From Gnetum montanum (taxonomy: Eukaryota > Streptophyta > Gnetopsida > Gnetales > Gnetaceae): 64,000 bases of DNA. Shown here piece after piece: positions 1 to 11,636 of the stretch. The stretch covers positions 142,958 through 206,957 of the forward strand of contig MNCI01009211.1 of NCBI GenBank assembly GCA_015680685.1. The letters are read 5' to 3'. A program made the translations under genes and the position numbers. A model generated the notes under the pieces. That model saw only the letters and a program-made list of their open reading frames with translations. It searched no databases and was not told the origin of the DNA. Each line of letters starts with the position of its first letter. Positions within the stretch are counted from its first letter, which is position 1.

Positions 1-255
1 CAAGTTCGTCTTTATTGCCGTACACAACTTGGGTTCAGGTTACAAGCTGCTCGAATAAAGAGCCGTTCACTCTAGGACTCCTACTGCGGGCACATGGGGA
101 AAAATTCTAACTCTGAGTGATCAATCTGCCAGAGCTTCGCTACACTAGCCAGGATTGGGGAAAAAGGGGAGTGCCGCCTCTTATTTATAGAAATGGCGGC
201 GCGACGCGATATCGCATACGCGATATTGCGGCCTAGTGTAAACCGCGTCTCATCA
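1..255 (-). repeat. LTR fragment, family 1 (U3/R part)
   Basis: This is the upstream part (U3 and R) of an LTR read on the minus strand. It lines up with the LTR at 61542-62375: the same order of an ATCTTTATT block, a TCGAATAAAG block, a CTACTGCGGGC block and a TATAAATA box (reverse complement at 182-189). It ends at 255 with TCTCATCA, the reverse complement of the family's TGATGA start. Near-palindrome at 208-227 (GATATCGC...GCGATATT). The left part lies outside the window. Sequence similarity was judged by eye. Confidence 0.7.
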
Positions 256-714
256 GAAAGCAATAAATAACATTAAATAAATAACAAATAAATAAACTAA
301 GTGAATGCTGCAATGATGAAGTAATCTCAATCTTTATTGTTGGTCATGTGCGTGTCCAAGTACGGCACACTCGAATAAAGACACCGTACAATTACATTCA
401 CCACACTGCGGGCAGACACGGGAAAAAATATAACTCTGGAGGGATCAAACTGCCAGAGCTTCGCTACTCTAAAACTGGGATGCAAATGAGGGAGAGCCAC
501 CTCTTATTTATAGAAATTGCGGCTGACTATGATATCGCGTATGCGATATCGCAGGGAAGACTCGATATTGCATATTGGATATCGCGTACGCGATATCGTG
601 GCCCATGATATATCACGTATGCGATATCGTGACCCATGAGATATTGCGACCCATGATATAACGTGGGTGCCTTAACGTGACCGCCAGTAATATGAGCAAT
701 TTCATGTCTCATCA
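256..714 (-). repeat. LTR fragment, family 1, tandem second copy
   Basis: A second minus-strand copy of the same LTR segment is joined directly to the first. It begins in the A/T-rich AAATAAATAA stretch that also occurs near 62030-62100, passes through the R-like block and a TATAAATA box (reverse complement at 505-512), and ends at 714 with GTCTCATCA, matching the 255 boundary. The U5 end of the LTR is missing, so this is a partial tandem duplication rather than two full LTRs. Its U3 carries the palindrome cluster listed separately. CpG sites are unusually well kept here. Confidence 0.65.
531..660. repeat. GATATCGC palindrome cluster in LTR U3
   Basis: Several copies of a palindromic motif stand in about 130 bp. 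The best is GATATCGCGTACGCGATATC at 578-597, a perfect 20-base palindrome. A slightly imperfect one lies at 531-550, and variants ending in CGATATCGTG, ATATTGCG and ATATCACG follow to about 660. The cluster lies between the TATA box and the U3 boundary of the LTR fragment. Confidence 0.85.
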
Positions 715-869
715 CCTAAGTTCACTTTTTGAAGGGTGGAAGAGTTAGTGTACAGATACCTCTCATGATTTCCTTATGATTTTCCCTACAAGTTGTTTTT
801 TTAGGTCTTTATCTTTGCAAAGATGTCTTGGAGGGCTAATAGATATCATGGTTAAGACTTGAGCTTTTA

Positions 870-1820
870 CAAAAGATGTCTTGAATGAACTGTAGTCTTC
901 TTAGGGAAGACATCTTACAAGTGAGGAGATGTCTTGTATGAGATGTCTCAAACATAGCTTAGATTTCTAAGACTTTAGTGAGACATCTTGGATCCCAAGG
1001 AAACATCTCACACTCATAAGAGACATCTAATACTCATGTGAGACATCTCAATAGCATTCCAAGTTGATATGGAGACATCTTGAAAGGCTAGGAGATGTTT
1101 CATTTGACCCAACAATGCTCTAATGTGGTAGTGTCATGAGACCTTAGTGAGATCTTTTGGACCCTAGGGAGACATCTCACACTCATAGAAGACATTTGAT
1201 ACTCATGTAAGACATCTCAATAGCATTCCAAGTTGATAGGGAGACATCTTGGAAGGCTAGGAGATGTTTCATTCAACCCAACAACACTATAATATGATAG
1301 TTTCGATGAGAAACATTTGAGAAAGTTAAGATCCATGTAATAAACTTATATAGAGCTATTTGGAAAGGGTTCCTAGGGTTTTTGGATCTCTATAATCGTG
1401 TTTTAAGTCCATGCTTGGGGAAGGAGATCTTATGCAGAGCTTTTGTAAGTGGAAGAGTATTTAAAGGAAGAGACATATCAAGATCCTAAGAGAGATGAGA
1501 AGAGAGTGAGGAGGGGATTGCATGTGTGTGCATGCATCTCTAAAGTCAAGTATGTATGTGATATCAACCACAACTCTTTACCTCTTGGATGAGATCTCAT
1601 ATCTATGTGTGGAAGATCTGATTTGAAGATTAAGCCTTGCATTGAGGTTAATCTTGTAAGATTGTAGAGCCTCATGGTTTGTAATAGTGTGAGTCTATGA
1701 GTGTGTTTGGATCGTTGGACTTGTGAATCCATTGTATTATAATCTTCTCCATTGATTAATTATAGATATCTATTTTCATCATTTTCTATAAAAATAATTA
1801 TCTTTTCATAATATCTAGAT
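870..1820 (+). repeat. Candidate 5' LTR / leader of element A
   Basis: This stretch lies directly before the gag remnant of element A and has no coding signal. It holds a 169-bp tandem duplication, a TATTTAAA box at 1458-1465 and a T-rich end just before a primer-binding-site candidate. No second LTR copy was found to confirm the ends, so the boundaries are guesses. Confidence 0.3.
971..1308 (+). repeat. 169-bp tandem duplication
   Basis: Two adjacent copies start with GACTTTAGTGAGACATCTTG (971) and GACCTTAGTGAGATCTTTTG (1140). Both continue through the same AGACATCTC-rich text, the phrase AATAGCATTCCAAGTTGATA and CTAGGAGATGTTTCATT. The shorter motif GAGACATCT recurs many times from about 895 on, so this may be a higher-order copy of a simpler repeat. 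Confidence 0.85.
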
Positions 1821-1821
1821 T

Positions 1822-1833
1822 TAGTATTGGAAG
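1822..1833 (+). promoter_or_regulatory. Possible primer-binding site, element A
   Basis: TAGTATTGGAAG resembles the plant initiator-Met site TGGTATCAGAGC; 7 of 12 bases match and four of the five differences are transitions. It sits 35 bp before the gag start, where such a site belongs. Weak on its own. Confidence 0.25.
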
Positions 1834-1867
1834 ATTATTTAATATTGCAATGAACCTACTCCACATC

Positions 1868-3030
1868 ATGACTTCTAAGAAGAAAATACTTTAGTTTCTT
1901 GATAAGGACATGGAAGAGATGAAGGGAGTCTTTCAATTAATCTTTGATAAACTTGAGAAGTTAGAAGAAGAAAAAGAAATAAATCCTACATCATGTAGAA
2001 GATCTAGATAAGATATGCATACTAGGATTTCTTCATCACATGGCCATTGTTCTATCCCTGATTTAGAAGATGACATTCCTATTGATCTTGAAGATCTTAA
2101 AAATGAGGGAAGAGATGAAGAAGTGGAAGTTCATCATTCATTAAGAGTTGTGCATAAGCAACATGGGTCTAGGATTCCAAAAGAAAGGAATCTTGAATCT
2201 ACTTCAAGACAACAAGAGCACATTGGTGAAGAAATGGATATCACTCTTACCAAAGCCTTCAAACATGCTACAAGGATGCCACATGTTAAGGTCAGAGCAC
2301 TTAATAGGATGAAAGGTTTATACTCTTTTCTTTCTTGAATAAAGAATTTGAACAAATATTTTGAACTTAAAGATGTTCATGAGAAGTGAAAAATGTCATA
2401 TGTCAAAACCAAATTTAAGGGTATGACATAAATTTGGTGGAAAAAAGAAAGTCATTCTTCTATGGTTAATCATGACATACCCATTAATGATTGGTTAATA
2501 ATGTATTATTTTTTGAAGAAAAAGTTGGATAAGATCTAACATATAAAAGAAGTTAATTAGAAGCTTAAATATTTAAGATGAAAACAAATATAAAAAACTT
2601 CTACATTGATTTTTGTAAAGCTTTCTTCAAGTTAGAGTATATTGGTGTGAGTATGCACAAGCTTCAAATTTTCCTAGTGGACTTAGAAGGAAGTGTCAAC
2701 AATAATTTACCTTCTATGAATTACAAACATTAGATGAGACATTTAAATTTTCTCTCAAGGCAAAGAGAAAACTACATGGTTACTCTAAAAGTAATTCAAA
2801 AGCTTCTTTCAAGGGCAAAGCTTCCAAGCTTTCCAAAGGTGAAAAGGAATCCAAGGAGAAGAATGCCAAGGAGGATACATAAGAGAAGCATAAAGAGGAT
2901 TTCAACCAATCTTCTAAGAAGGATTCATTCAAGGGAACAAATGATAGTATGATCCAATGCTTTTATTGTGGAGAGATGAGCCATGAACAATGGGAATGAA
3001 AAAAGCCAAAAACCTCACAAGGAGAGGAAC
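1868..3030 (+). pseudogene. gag remnant, Ty3/gypsy element A
   Basis: This is a broken gag, the capsid protein gene of an LTR retrotransposon. The start at 1868 is the first ATG after the leader and opens a lysine/glutamate-rich N-terminus. An open piece at 2015-2338 is acidic and charged. From about 2340 the frame reads like a gypsy capsid (LNKYFELKDV, then KTKFKGM and a WW pair), with stops. At 2958-2999 a zinc knuckle is visible: C-F-Y-C-G-E-M-S-H-E-Q-W-E followed by TGA where the last cysteine should be, so the CX2CX4HX4C pattern is lost at its final residue. Protease and reverse transcriptase follow in the same direction, as expected for a gag-pol element. Nothing here is likely to be functional. 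Confidence 0.75.
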
Positions 3031-3135
3031 TTTAGACATTGAAGAAGGTTGATTCAATTTCTTTAAGCCAAGACAATCCTAGCACATATATGATTGAAGA
3101 TATCACTAAAATTAATTCTTGTACATTTATGAAAA

Positions 3136-3530
3136 ATGCCAATGTTAAGGATTTTAATAGGAAAATGCTCTCTAGAGTTGGGGCTAGATGTTCTATCTTG
3201 TGGTGAATGGATTCATATTCTTATTGATGGTAAGAATCAAAAAATTATAATTTTTATCAAGGCTATCCATAGATTAGGGTTAACCAAAATTTCTCATCAA
3301 AGACCTTATAAAGCTCATTGGATTTTCAAGGATCATTTTGCAGAAGTAAAGGATAGATGTGTATTATCCTTTAGAATTAGTTTCTTTAAAGATATTGTGT
3401 CATGATATTCTTCCTATTGATTGTGCAAATGTCATTTGTAGTAGACCTTAGAATTTTGATAATGAAGCTACATTTGATGATGGAAAAAAATGTTTGGTTA
3501 GTTCCTAGGATAGATGATATTCATAATTTT
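3136..3530 (+). pseudogene. Protease-region remnant, element A
   Basis: The frame at 3136-3405 and its continuation after a frameshift near 3405 match the segment between the gypsy protease and reverse transcriptase. Recognisable phrases are RPYKAHWIF, then after the frame change HDILPIDCANVICSRP followed by FDNEATFDDG. These correspond to the conserved stretch that reads roughly PY...W and LLGRPW...FD...DG in intact Ty3/gypsy polyproteins. No convincing catalytic D-[ST]-G was found. At least one frameshift and several stops break it. Confidence 0.6.
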
Positions 3531-3840
3531 ATTTCCATGTAATTGTAGCAATTCAAGGAGAATGTTTCTATTAATGCTTCTTTGAATTTTTTTAAGTTAG
3601 CATGAATAAGTTAAATCTCATGAAGAGGCTAAAAATGATTTTTTCATTGTTTCTATAATTACAACATGTGATGGGAAGTAGACAAGTGACCTTCCAATAA
3701 CAATGTAACCTTTGGCATAAAAAAATGTTGATATGTTCAAAGGTAAGTTGGACAAACTTCCTTTTATCAAATATGTACATCATAAAATTAACTTCATTCT
3801 AAAAACAACTATACCAACTAAGAGAGCCTATTAAATGACT

Positions 3841-4440
3841 CCATGTTACAGGAATAAGATTCATAGGTAGGTGAGTGAGTTACTCTCAAATGGTTTTATC
3901 AAGCAACAAATTTCCCCATGTGTAGTACTAATTGCGCTAGTGCCTAAGAAAGACACAAAGGAGATGAGGATGTCCATTGATTCTAGGGATATTAATATGA
4001 TTACCATCAAGTACAAATCTCATATGCCTAGAATGAATGACATTCTTGATGTAATTACTATTATTGAAGTATTTTCTAAGATTGATTTAAAGAGTGGTTA
4101 CCATTGAATAAGAATTAGGCTTGGAGATAAGAAAAAAATTTCCTTTAAAACTCCTAATGGATTGTATGAGTGATTAATCATATCATTTAGGCTAATTGGT
4201 ACTCTTGCTACATTCATGAGGTTAATGCATAATGTCTTAAGAGAATTCATTGGTATATGTTACATTGTACTTTTTGATGATATTCTTGTATACAATATTA
4301 ATGAATATGAACATATGTAACACTTGTAAAAGATGTTATCTAAGTTGCATCAGTCTCAATTAGTGCTAAATATGAAGAAATACCATTTCATGAAGAAATA
4401 AATTGGGTATTTTACTCAATAATTTCTAAGGTACTTAATG
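3841..4440 (+). pseudogene. Reverse transcriptase remnant, element A
   Basis: The 3871-4107 frame carries typical gypsy reverse transcriptase motifs: GFIKQQISPC, LVPKKD, the phrase MSIDSRDIN (normally M-x-x-D-Y-R-x-L-N) and VFSKIDLKSGYH. After a stop the same frame goes on with IRIRLGD, a stop inside GLYE-LII, then VLFDDILVY, the catalytic F-D-D box near 4270, and a K-L-H-Q-S-Q-L-V-L-N stretch near 4350. The domain is about two thirds complete. RNase H and integrase were not recognised downstream, so the element is truncated or too diverged to read. The motif order fits a Ty3/gypsy element. Confidence 0.85.
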
Positions 4441-5382
4441 TTGTTGGTTAAAGAAAGATATGACATTCATCTTCTATCATCTTGATAAAGAACACTAATT
4501 TAATTTTGGTATTAATTTTTTCCTCTATGTTTTAGCATCATAATTAAGGTAATTAATAATAAGATCTAAACTTATAAATCACCAAAAGTGGATTTTGTGA
4601 AATATCTATAATACAAACCATAGTGAACTAATGTACATGTTTGTGTATCATTCTTGGATAAGTTGATCATTGATTTATTATGAATGGAACTTTGCAATAA
4701 ATCTTTGCTTAGGAAAAAGAAGTCTGACCATTTATTTGGATCTTCATGTGCAAGCCCACTCTTTTGTGGCCATGATTTTTGCATTAATTATAGGTCTATT
4801 ATTATCTCTAGTGACTTCTAATTTGCCAATGAACTTCAAAACTTGTCCATTTCTTAATTATCATGCTTAAAATTTCATATCACAAAATAGTTGACAAGCC
4901 CTATATCAATTCAACTTGTAAAAAGTATGGCTCCAACTTTTTGTTACACTCGTGATGTATTGTTTTCATTTGAAAAATATCTTTATGTTGTAGTTAACTT
5001 ATCATGATGAATGTGAGAATTAACTTGTGAGATTGTCTCAAGTACAATATTTTTAATTCAATAAGCTATAATGAGTAAACTGAAAACTTGATTATAAAAT
5101 CCTAAGAAATCATGAAATATTTAATATGAAATTGAAGCTATTGTTTTGTTACATTTAAAAATCCAAATTTGTTTCATGAATATTAAATATGGTCAAATTT
5201 GTTTCATGAATATTAAATATGACATACTGACCATAGATGTGACAAAAAAAGTTCACATAAAATTTTTGCTACAATATTATATTTTTGCATTAAATGTTAA
5301 GTATGAGGTTAACTAAATAAAAAAAAACATGATACTCTTCCTAAAGATCTCCTGATCTACATGGCTTACTATTGGCAACCAT
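4441..5382. other. Unassigned A/T-rich stretch
   Basis: No convincing coding signal was seen on either strand. By position it could be the decayed RNase H and integrase part of element A. It contains a short tandem duplication at 5164-5220, two copies of CAAATTTGTTTCATGAATAT (plus a few bases) spaced 30 bp apart. Confidence 0.5.
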
Positions 5383-7129
5383 TTGGGATGTGACCACCAA
5401 TGTGGGATGCCTCACAGTCTTGTGACCTTAGGAGTCATGGGATCGAAGGTATTCTTCAAACAAGGTTTAGGTGCTTGCTACTCTCTAGCAATACCAAGGC
5501 CCATAAACCTCCAAATAGACTTAGTAGCTATGAAACAAACTAATCGTGAGTATGTGTTTGTTGTTGTAAATGTTGAGATGGTTGGGTTGTGTCTGAAACT
5601 ATAATTGGCTTTCATAAAAGAAGTTTATCTATCTTTTTCAAATATCGTGAGTTATTTGAAAATTCTTATTTTGTCCAATCACTTTGTCTATATAGTCCCT
5701 ATAGTATGTTACTTGTAACAAATAAAATTTTGCAAAAATGTTAGAGCACAATTTTGCCAATCTACTCCTAATCTTCCCTAAAGAGAGTTCCATAAGAAAA
5801 CTAGAAATAGAGTGAGATTCAAATGACTTAGAAAGAGAAAGAAAAGAAAGCAAATTTATGTGAAATCTCAAATATTTAAGCAAGATAAATTGATACAAGT
5901 AAACACTTTGCAATAAAGCTATCCCTAATTAAATAACTATGAATTGTTTAAACTATCTGAGCTCAACAAGCAATTTCATAGAAAATCTTATTATACTACC
6001 AAAAATCATTGTGTAAATGACAAAGTACGAGTCTCTATTTTGGCTAGTTAATAGATGTTAAAGATTACATTCAACAGAGTTTTCAAAAAATTTGACAATC
6101 TCTTGATTGAAAAACCAAGGCAATACACTTTAAAAATATAGAAGCTATTTTATTCCCATTAAAATACCAAAGATTTTCCTAGATTCTCTATGCTCAAAAT
6201 AGGTAATTTTATTAAGACATTACTATTAAATTTCTCTTGAGACTTTTTAACAACATAAACTCTTCTATGGCTAATCTTATTTTGCAAAAATAGAGCTATA
6301 AAGAAACCTGGAATAAATCCCAAAATTAAATGCCAAGCACAATTCTATCTAAACTATTAGCTAAAAAACTAAAAAAAAATGGGAAGAAAGGAACTTACAG
6401 GATTTAAAACAAAGTAGCCAAATTGATAAATTAACAAGCCATCTTTTGGGTAGTTACAAGCATCATGAGAAGTTAAGGGTAGTTACAAATATTATGGAGG
6501 TTGGTTGTAACCACCATAGATTTAAGTGTTATGATTGACAAGTGTCTAATAGTTACAACCACCAAGGAGATTAAAAAGCTATAGTTGACAAGTGTCCCAT
6601 TTGATTGCCAAGTGGTTTATTTGGTGGTTATAACTACCACGGGAAATTAAAATTTGGTTGTAACCATTAAGGAAAGTTACAACCAACATTGTGACAGGAA
6701 CCTCAACTAGAGAGTCTTCAATTATGGCTCTTACTTCTAAGTCAAGGGTTTTGACTAGGTTTTTAGGCCATTTTAGAAGTTTCTCTATTGAGGCTATTTG
6801 GTTTATAAGACTTTCATGCTCAAGATTGAGGAAATCATGGTCGATACACCATTTTATATCATTGTGAGGTCCATGTAGACACAAAGGCAAACTAATTTGC
6901 TCCCAAGTACTCATACTTGGATCCTACATGTCAACCAAAAGCATATTAAGTGGCACTTAGGTAAAAGTAAATAACTAATGTTAAAATTCCTTAAAGCACA
7001 TGAAAATTTAATGCAATCAAGGCCATCTGAGATCATCAGTGAGATAAGGTCAATTTAGAAAAGTGTAATAGACATGAAAAAAGATCACATAAAGGTTAAA
7101 CAAGGGGAAATATAAGGCCACAAATGGTC
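5383..7129. other. Unassigned repeat with palindrome cluster
   Basis: No gene family is recognisable. A cluster at about 6430-6690 repeats GTTACAACCACCA and its reverse complement GGTTGTAACC several times, including the near-perfect palindrome GGTGGTTATAACTACC near 6632. The layout resembles an LTR U3, but no paired copy was seen, so this is only a suggestion. Confidence 0.4.
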
Positions 7130-7240
7130 AGCAAAGGCCACCATTTCTTCAATTTTAGGCCTTAGCTGGCCATGATGCTAGTTTATAGTCTTGGTGGACC
7201 ATGATGCCAATTTAAGGCCTTAGTGAGCCATGATGATATG
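7130..7240 (+). repeat. Short tandem repeat shared with elements C and D
   Basis: Three units of the type CCATGATGCTAGTTTA...GGCCTTAG repeat here. The reverse complement of this motif fills 15590-16580 in element C, and the same strand version recurs at 26225-26345 beside element D. This piece may be a relic of another family member. 7241-7590 holds further loosely similar text and no gene. Confidence 0.55.
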
Positions 7241-7589
7241 GTGTCAAACGGTGGTCAGGGATAGTCAAACCCTGCTATTCAATACCATTTAAAGGCCAAA
7301 AAGATAAATAGATTTGTAACATGACAAACAATGAGCATATAAGGCTATATAAAGACCATAGAAGGTTAACAAGGTCAACAAGGCAACAGAAGTCCAAAAA
7401 TAAGCCAAAAAATTATGTAATAAGGAAAAAATAGGCTATATATGATAAAATTTGGCTAGTATTGGTTAAAAATGATTAGGTTTTCCAGTTTTAAGCCTTA
7501 GTAGGCCATGTTTTGAGGCTACAAGGCTATTAGATGAGTTCAGACATTAATCAGGGCTATCTTTGGGCTATGTGGACCTAAAAATCAAG

Positions 7590-9914
7590 TGTTTTGAGGT
7601 TCCATGTCAGGCTCAACGTTGAAACAAAGACCCTTACTGTGGAAACTAAGGAAAATATGTTTTGGGATCCTTAGAGGTTCAAAATTGAGGTTCCAAGACC
7701 TTCCCAAGGTAGCGTAGGGTCAGATCCATCGAAATTGGGCACTTCGAAGGTTTGTAAAGGCTAAAAAGTAGGTCTTGAAGCTTCCCCCCTTTGTTTCCAC
7801 GTTGGCTAGAATGGAAAAGAGGGGGTTTAGCATGAATAGCCAAAATCAAAGGAAAAATTATGTCAAACATGATCAAACAGGTAGATGGAGTCTAGATTTA
7901 CAACTTGTGCATCTCCTAACTTCATTTCAAGGCAATATGAGGTAATTTTGAGTGTCAAGATGTATCAAAATGACTTCCCCTAATTTTTCCATGCTGAGCA
8001 TAGTATCCTTAGTGTGGAAAAATATGGAGACTCTTGTTTTATAAATTTAGAGTGATTTAGGGATACTTTGACTAGGTTTCTAGGCCCCTAGGATTGTAGA
8101 CTTTGATTCTTCAAGTTTCTAGCTGATTTTGGGCTCATTTAAAGCTATTTAAGGGTACTTAAGGTCTCACCTTTGTTTCCACATTGGGGGAGTTACTCCA
8201 ACATGGAAGAATGGGGGAATGAGTTTTAGAGGTTAAATGAGGTTAGAAAAGCAAAATCTTGATGCAATGAGGCCCTAGGCTTCTCTAGTGTATATCTTTG
8301 GCTTATGAGAGTGTCATCTTGCCTCCAAAAGTGGAAAAGAAGCTTTCCCCCTTTGTTTTCACACTAGGAAAGTTGATCCAAGATGGAGGAAGTAAGAATC
8401 CTAGATCTAGGCCAATTTGGATCATAATCGACTATGCATGTTACCTCCTAGAGTTGCTAGGATCAAGGGCTATGGATCCAAGTCAAAAGTTAGTAGTTTT
8501 GGACATCCCTAAGTGGTTTTTTTTAGTTTCCCCCTTTTTCCATGGTAGGGATGGAAAGCTTAGTATGGAAAACTAGAAAGAACCACTTTTTGGCCATATG
8601 GGATTAGTCTCATGAAGTTTAAGGGCTCTAATGATTTCTGCTAGGGTTTTAGAGTGCATGAAAAGTCATTTAATGTCATTTTGAGGTGTTTAAGAACATC
8701 AAACAAGTTCCACCTTAAGTTTCCACGTTAGGGATACTATCCTCAGCATGGAAAAAGAGATCCCCAGTGTGGAAGAATCATGAAAATTATATCTAGCCCA
8801 ATTTTAACCTCAATTGACTATGCATGTCAACCTCCAGGGCTATTAGGGTCAAGGAGCAAGGTTTGGTGTCAAATTTTGACCATTTTGGGTATTTCTAAGG
8901 ATTTTTTGGGCTTCCACCCTTTTTTCCATGCTAGGATTAGGATGCTTAGCATGTAAAACTAGCGGAAATCAATGTTTTGCATTCTGACATTAGTTTCTTA
9001 AAGTTTGAAGGCTCCAAATGATGTCAGCATTATCCTAGAGCACATGCAAGCTCAATTAATGTTGTTCTAAGGTAGTTATGGATCCAAATGAGTTTTTGCC
9101 TTAATTTCCATGTTAAGCAACATGGAGGAGGGGATCCTGAGTGTGGAGGCACCATGAAACTTAGATCTAGCCGAATTTTAACTTTAATCGACCATGCATG
9201 TCAAGATCTAGGGCTACCAGGGTTGAAGACTAGGGTTTTAGGTCAACACTGGCTAGTTTATTAGTTTTCCAAGTGGTTTTTGAGCTTCCCCCTCTTTTTC
9301 CACACTAGGGATAGTATGCCTAGCATGGAAAATGGGGGGAAATAGATATTTATCTTTTTGCATCATTTTTGGTCATGCATGTAGGTCCTTGAGGTTACTA
9401 GTGTTAATGGTTAATGCCTAGTGTCAAGATTCTACTGTTTTGAAGGTTGATGAGTGGTTTTTGGGCTTTCCCCATTTTTCCACACTAGGGTTTCCATACT
9501 TAACATGAAAAATATGGAGGAAAGCTTTTTGACCATTTTTGTTCAGTTTCGATCATGCATGCAGGCTTCTAAGGTTTCTGGTGTCAATTGCTGATACTTG
9601 ATGTCAAAATTTGTACATTTCAAGGATCATTAGGTAATTTTTGAGCTTCCCCCCCTTTCTTCACATTGGGGCTTTCATGCTCAATGTGGAAAATTGGGGG
9701 GAAAGCTTTTTGACTAGTTTTGATCACTTTTGGTCATGAATGCAAGCTTCTATGGTTACTACTATTGCCTATTAATATTTGATGTTAAAATTTGGTTCTT
9801 TTAAGGGTCATTAAGTAATTTTTGGGCTCCCCCATTTTTTCCATGTTGGGGCTTCCATGCTTAACATGAAAAATTTGGTGGAAAGCCTTTTTATCTTTTT
9901 ATAATCATTCTGGT
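7590..9914 (+). repeat. About 180-bp tandem array with hairpin units, left part
   Basis: A diverged tandem array. Each unit holds a run of C, a TTTTCCACACTAGG-like arm, 10-20 bases, a CCTAGCATGGAAAA-like arm and a run of G. Units start near 7786, 7972, 8171, 8345, 8527, 8708, 8920, 9098, 9286, 9466, 9645 and 9828, mostly 174-193 bp apart. In the 9286 unit the arms pair at 12 of 14 positions. Between hairpins a second conserved phrase, close to GACCATGCATGTCAACCTC, recurs. Element C interrupts the array at 9914/19382. It may be a satellite or an expanded LTR U3. Confidence 0.8.
9910..9914 (+). repeat. Target-site duplication, element C, left
   Basis: CTGGT directly before the 5' LTR, matched by CTGGC at 19382-19386 (one C/T difference). 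Confidence 0.7.
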
Positions 9915-10002
9915 TGAAACACCACCAAATTTGGGCTACTACTTCTCAACTAAAAATTTACTTAAGTGTTAGAATGATAACACTTTCTGCAAATTTTTCT
10001 AA

Positions 10003-10405
10003 GTGTTGGGACTATGCTCTCCACTACACCAGAGCATAGTTAGCTTAATAGAGAGCGTAGTCAACACAAAAGACTAGTTTCATAGATTTTTCTAAGTGTC
10101 AAGATAACATCTACAGATTTTTCTAAGTGCTGAGACTACACTCTTCACTACCCTGGAGTGTAGTCAAGCATAGTCAGCATGAAAGCTCAGTCTTTTGCAA
10201 AATTTTCTAATTGTTGAGACTACACTTTCCACCAAACTAGAGCATAGTTAAGTGTAAATAGCATCAAGGCCTAGTTTTTTGTAGTTTTTTCTAATTTTTG
10301 AGACTATGCTCTCCATTACCCTAGAGCATAGTTAAATGGAAGCCAGATTTTGCAAAAATTTCTCTAAGTCTAGGACTATGTTCTCCCCTAGTTAAGAGCG
10401 TAGTC
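10003..10405 (+). repeat. Hairpin array in element C U3 (5' LTR)
   Basis: Five inverted repeats follow each other, spaced 71-124 bp. At 10011-10040 the arms ACTATGCTCT and AGAGCATAGT pair perfectly around a 10-base loop. At 10303-10332 the same arms pair perfectly around another 10-base loop. At 10135-10164 ACTACACTC pairs with GAGTGTAGT. Copies near 10220 and 10374 are imperfect. A TTTTTCTAAGTG phrase precedes most of them. Confidence 0.88.
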
Positions 10406-10810
10406 AAGCAAAGTCATGTAGAACAGCCTCCAAAGGCCTTCACAGTGTAGCATCGACATTCACCTTAGCTCCAACACACCTCGGTAGTAACATGCATCCT
10501 TTTTGCATCCCCCTTTTGTCCCAAAATTATAACTACGCTCTACCCCACTTTAGATAGTGGATAGCATAGTCTTAAAGAATAGTCTCCAAAAGTTGCATTT
10601 TTTGCATTTCTTCAAATACATTGTGGTCTTTTTGGCATACACATGTAGTTGGAAGCATAGTCACAATCTCATAACCTTGCAGAGTCCATCAGAGCACCGC
10701 ATAGCATAACACTGCTTACCTCAGTGGAGAGCGTAGTTGGGGTACAACATAGTCCTAATCGCTCCACTGCCATGTGGTAGTCTCTTTGGATTTTTTGGCA
10801 ACCCTAATCC

Positions 10811-10818
10811 TATAAATA
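10811..10818 (+). promoter_or_regulatory. TATA box, element C 5' LTR
   Basis: TATAAATA in the context AATCC-TATAAATA-CC; the 3' LTR has the identical box at 18596-18603. Confidence 0.75.
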
Positions 10819-11636
10819 CCCCCATCATATATGTTTTAGGGGTTGGCAAATTTGAAGAACGGTTAGCATTTTGGCATTTGGATGAATGAGACCCGAAAGC
10901 ACAGTAGTTCAACATTTGGCATTTTGGGCAAATGAGACCCAAAGGCACAACAATGACCCAGAGAGAGGCAAAGTTGTAGACCATGACCCACCACAACCCC
11001 CTTGTAGCCCTATAGAATACCACAGCCCAAGGTACACCATAATAGCCAACCCAGCAGGTACACAATGGCGAACTCGGCAGGCACAGACACCACAGTGAGT
11101 GCCAGACTTGACGATCAAACACTCTGAAGACTGTGACTACACTCTCCACTATGCTTGTTGTATACTATGTACCTTCTAAACCCCTTTTGGAGTTAACTAT
11201 GCTCCATCCCATTTGGGGTGGTGTTCTGTTTCTCTCTCATACATTTTTCATGTTTTCTTTGCATATTTTCACATTTTTAATGCATGGTCACATTATAACT
11301 ATGCTTGGGCAATAGTCTTCATGTGTCGACACCCTCATTTTCATTGAAACTATTGACTACGATCCTCCCTTGGGCACTTGTGACTATGCTCTACATCATT
11401 AACATCATTGACACTATTGACGCACTAACATTGTCGACACTATTAACACCATGCCACACTTAAACACTTAGCATTATTTTGGCATTGCATTGGTAAGTCC
11501 CTGTTTGATCGACAAGATCATTCTATGCACCTAGTCTCCACCTCTAGCAAGCCCTCGCATAGATGCAGGGTTAGGATGTGCATCCATTAACTGCTCGGTG
11601 ATTCCAGCCACCAACATTTTCGATCATTATAGTTTC

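Larger units (their letters stand above)
9915..11631 (+). repeat. 5' LTR of element C
   Basis: 1717 bp, a direct repeat of 17677-19381 along its whole length. The TATA box TATAAATA at 10811-10818 separates a U3 of about 0.9 kb from R and U5. The U3 carries a series of hairpins made from ACTATGCTCT and AGAGCATAGT arms. The LTR begins TGAAACACCACC and ends in CATTATA; the 3' copy ends in CGTTACA, so the canonical CA end is mutated to TA here. Confidence 0.88.

Noticed and set aside
5383-5604. Open frame starting MGCDHQCGMPHSLV as a small gene
   Set aside because: No family resemblance, no promoter or partner exon, and it lies in unassigned repeat DNA.
10721-11149. 142-codon minus-strand frame in the LTR of element C
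   Set aside because: It lies across TATA box and R region of the LTR and is not open in the 3' LTR copy; a chance frame.
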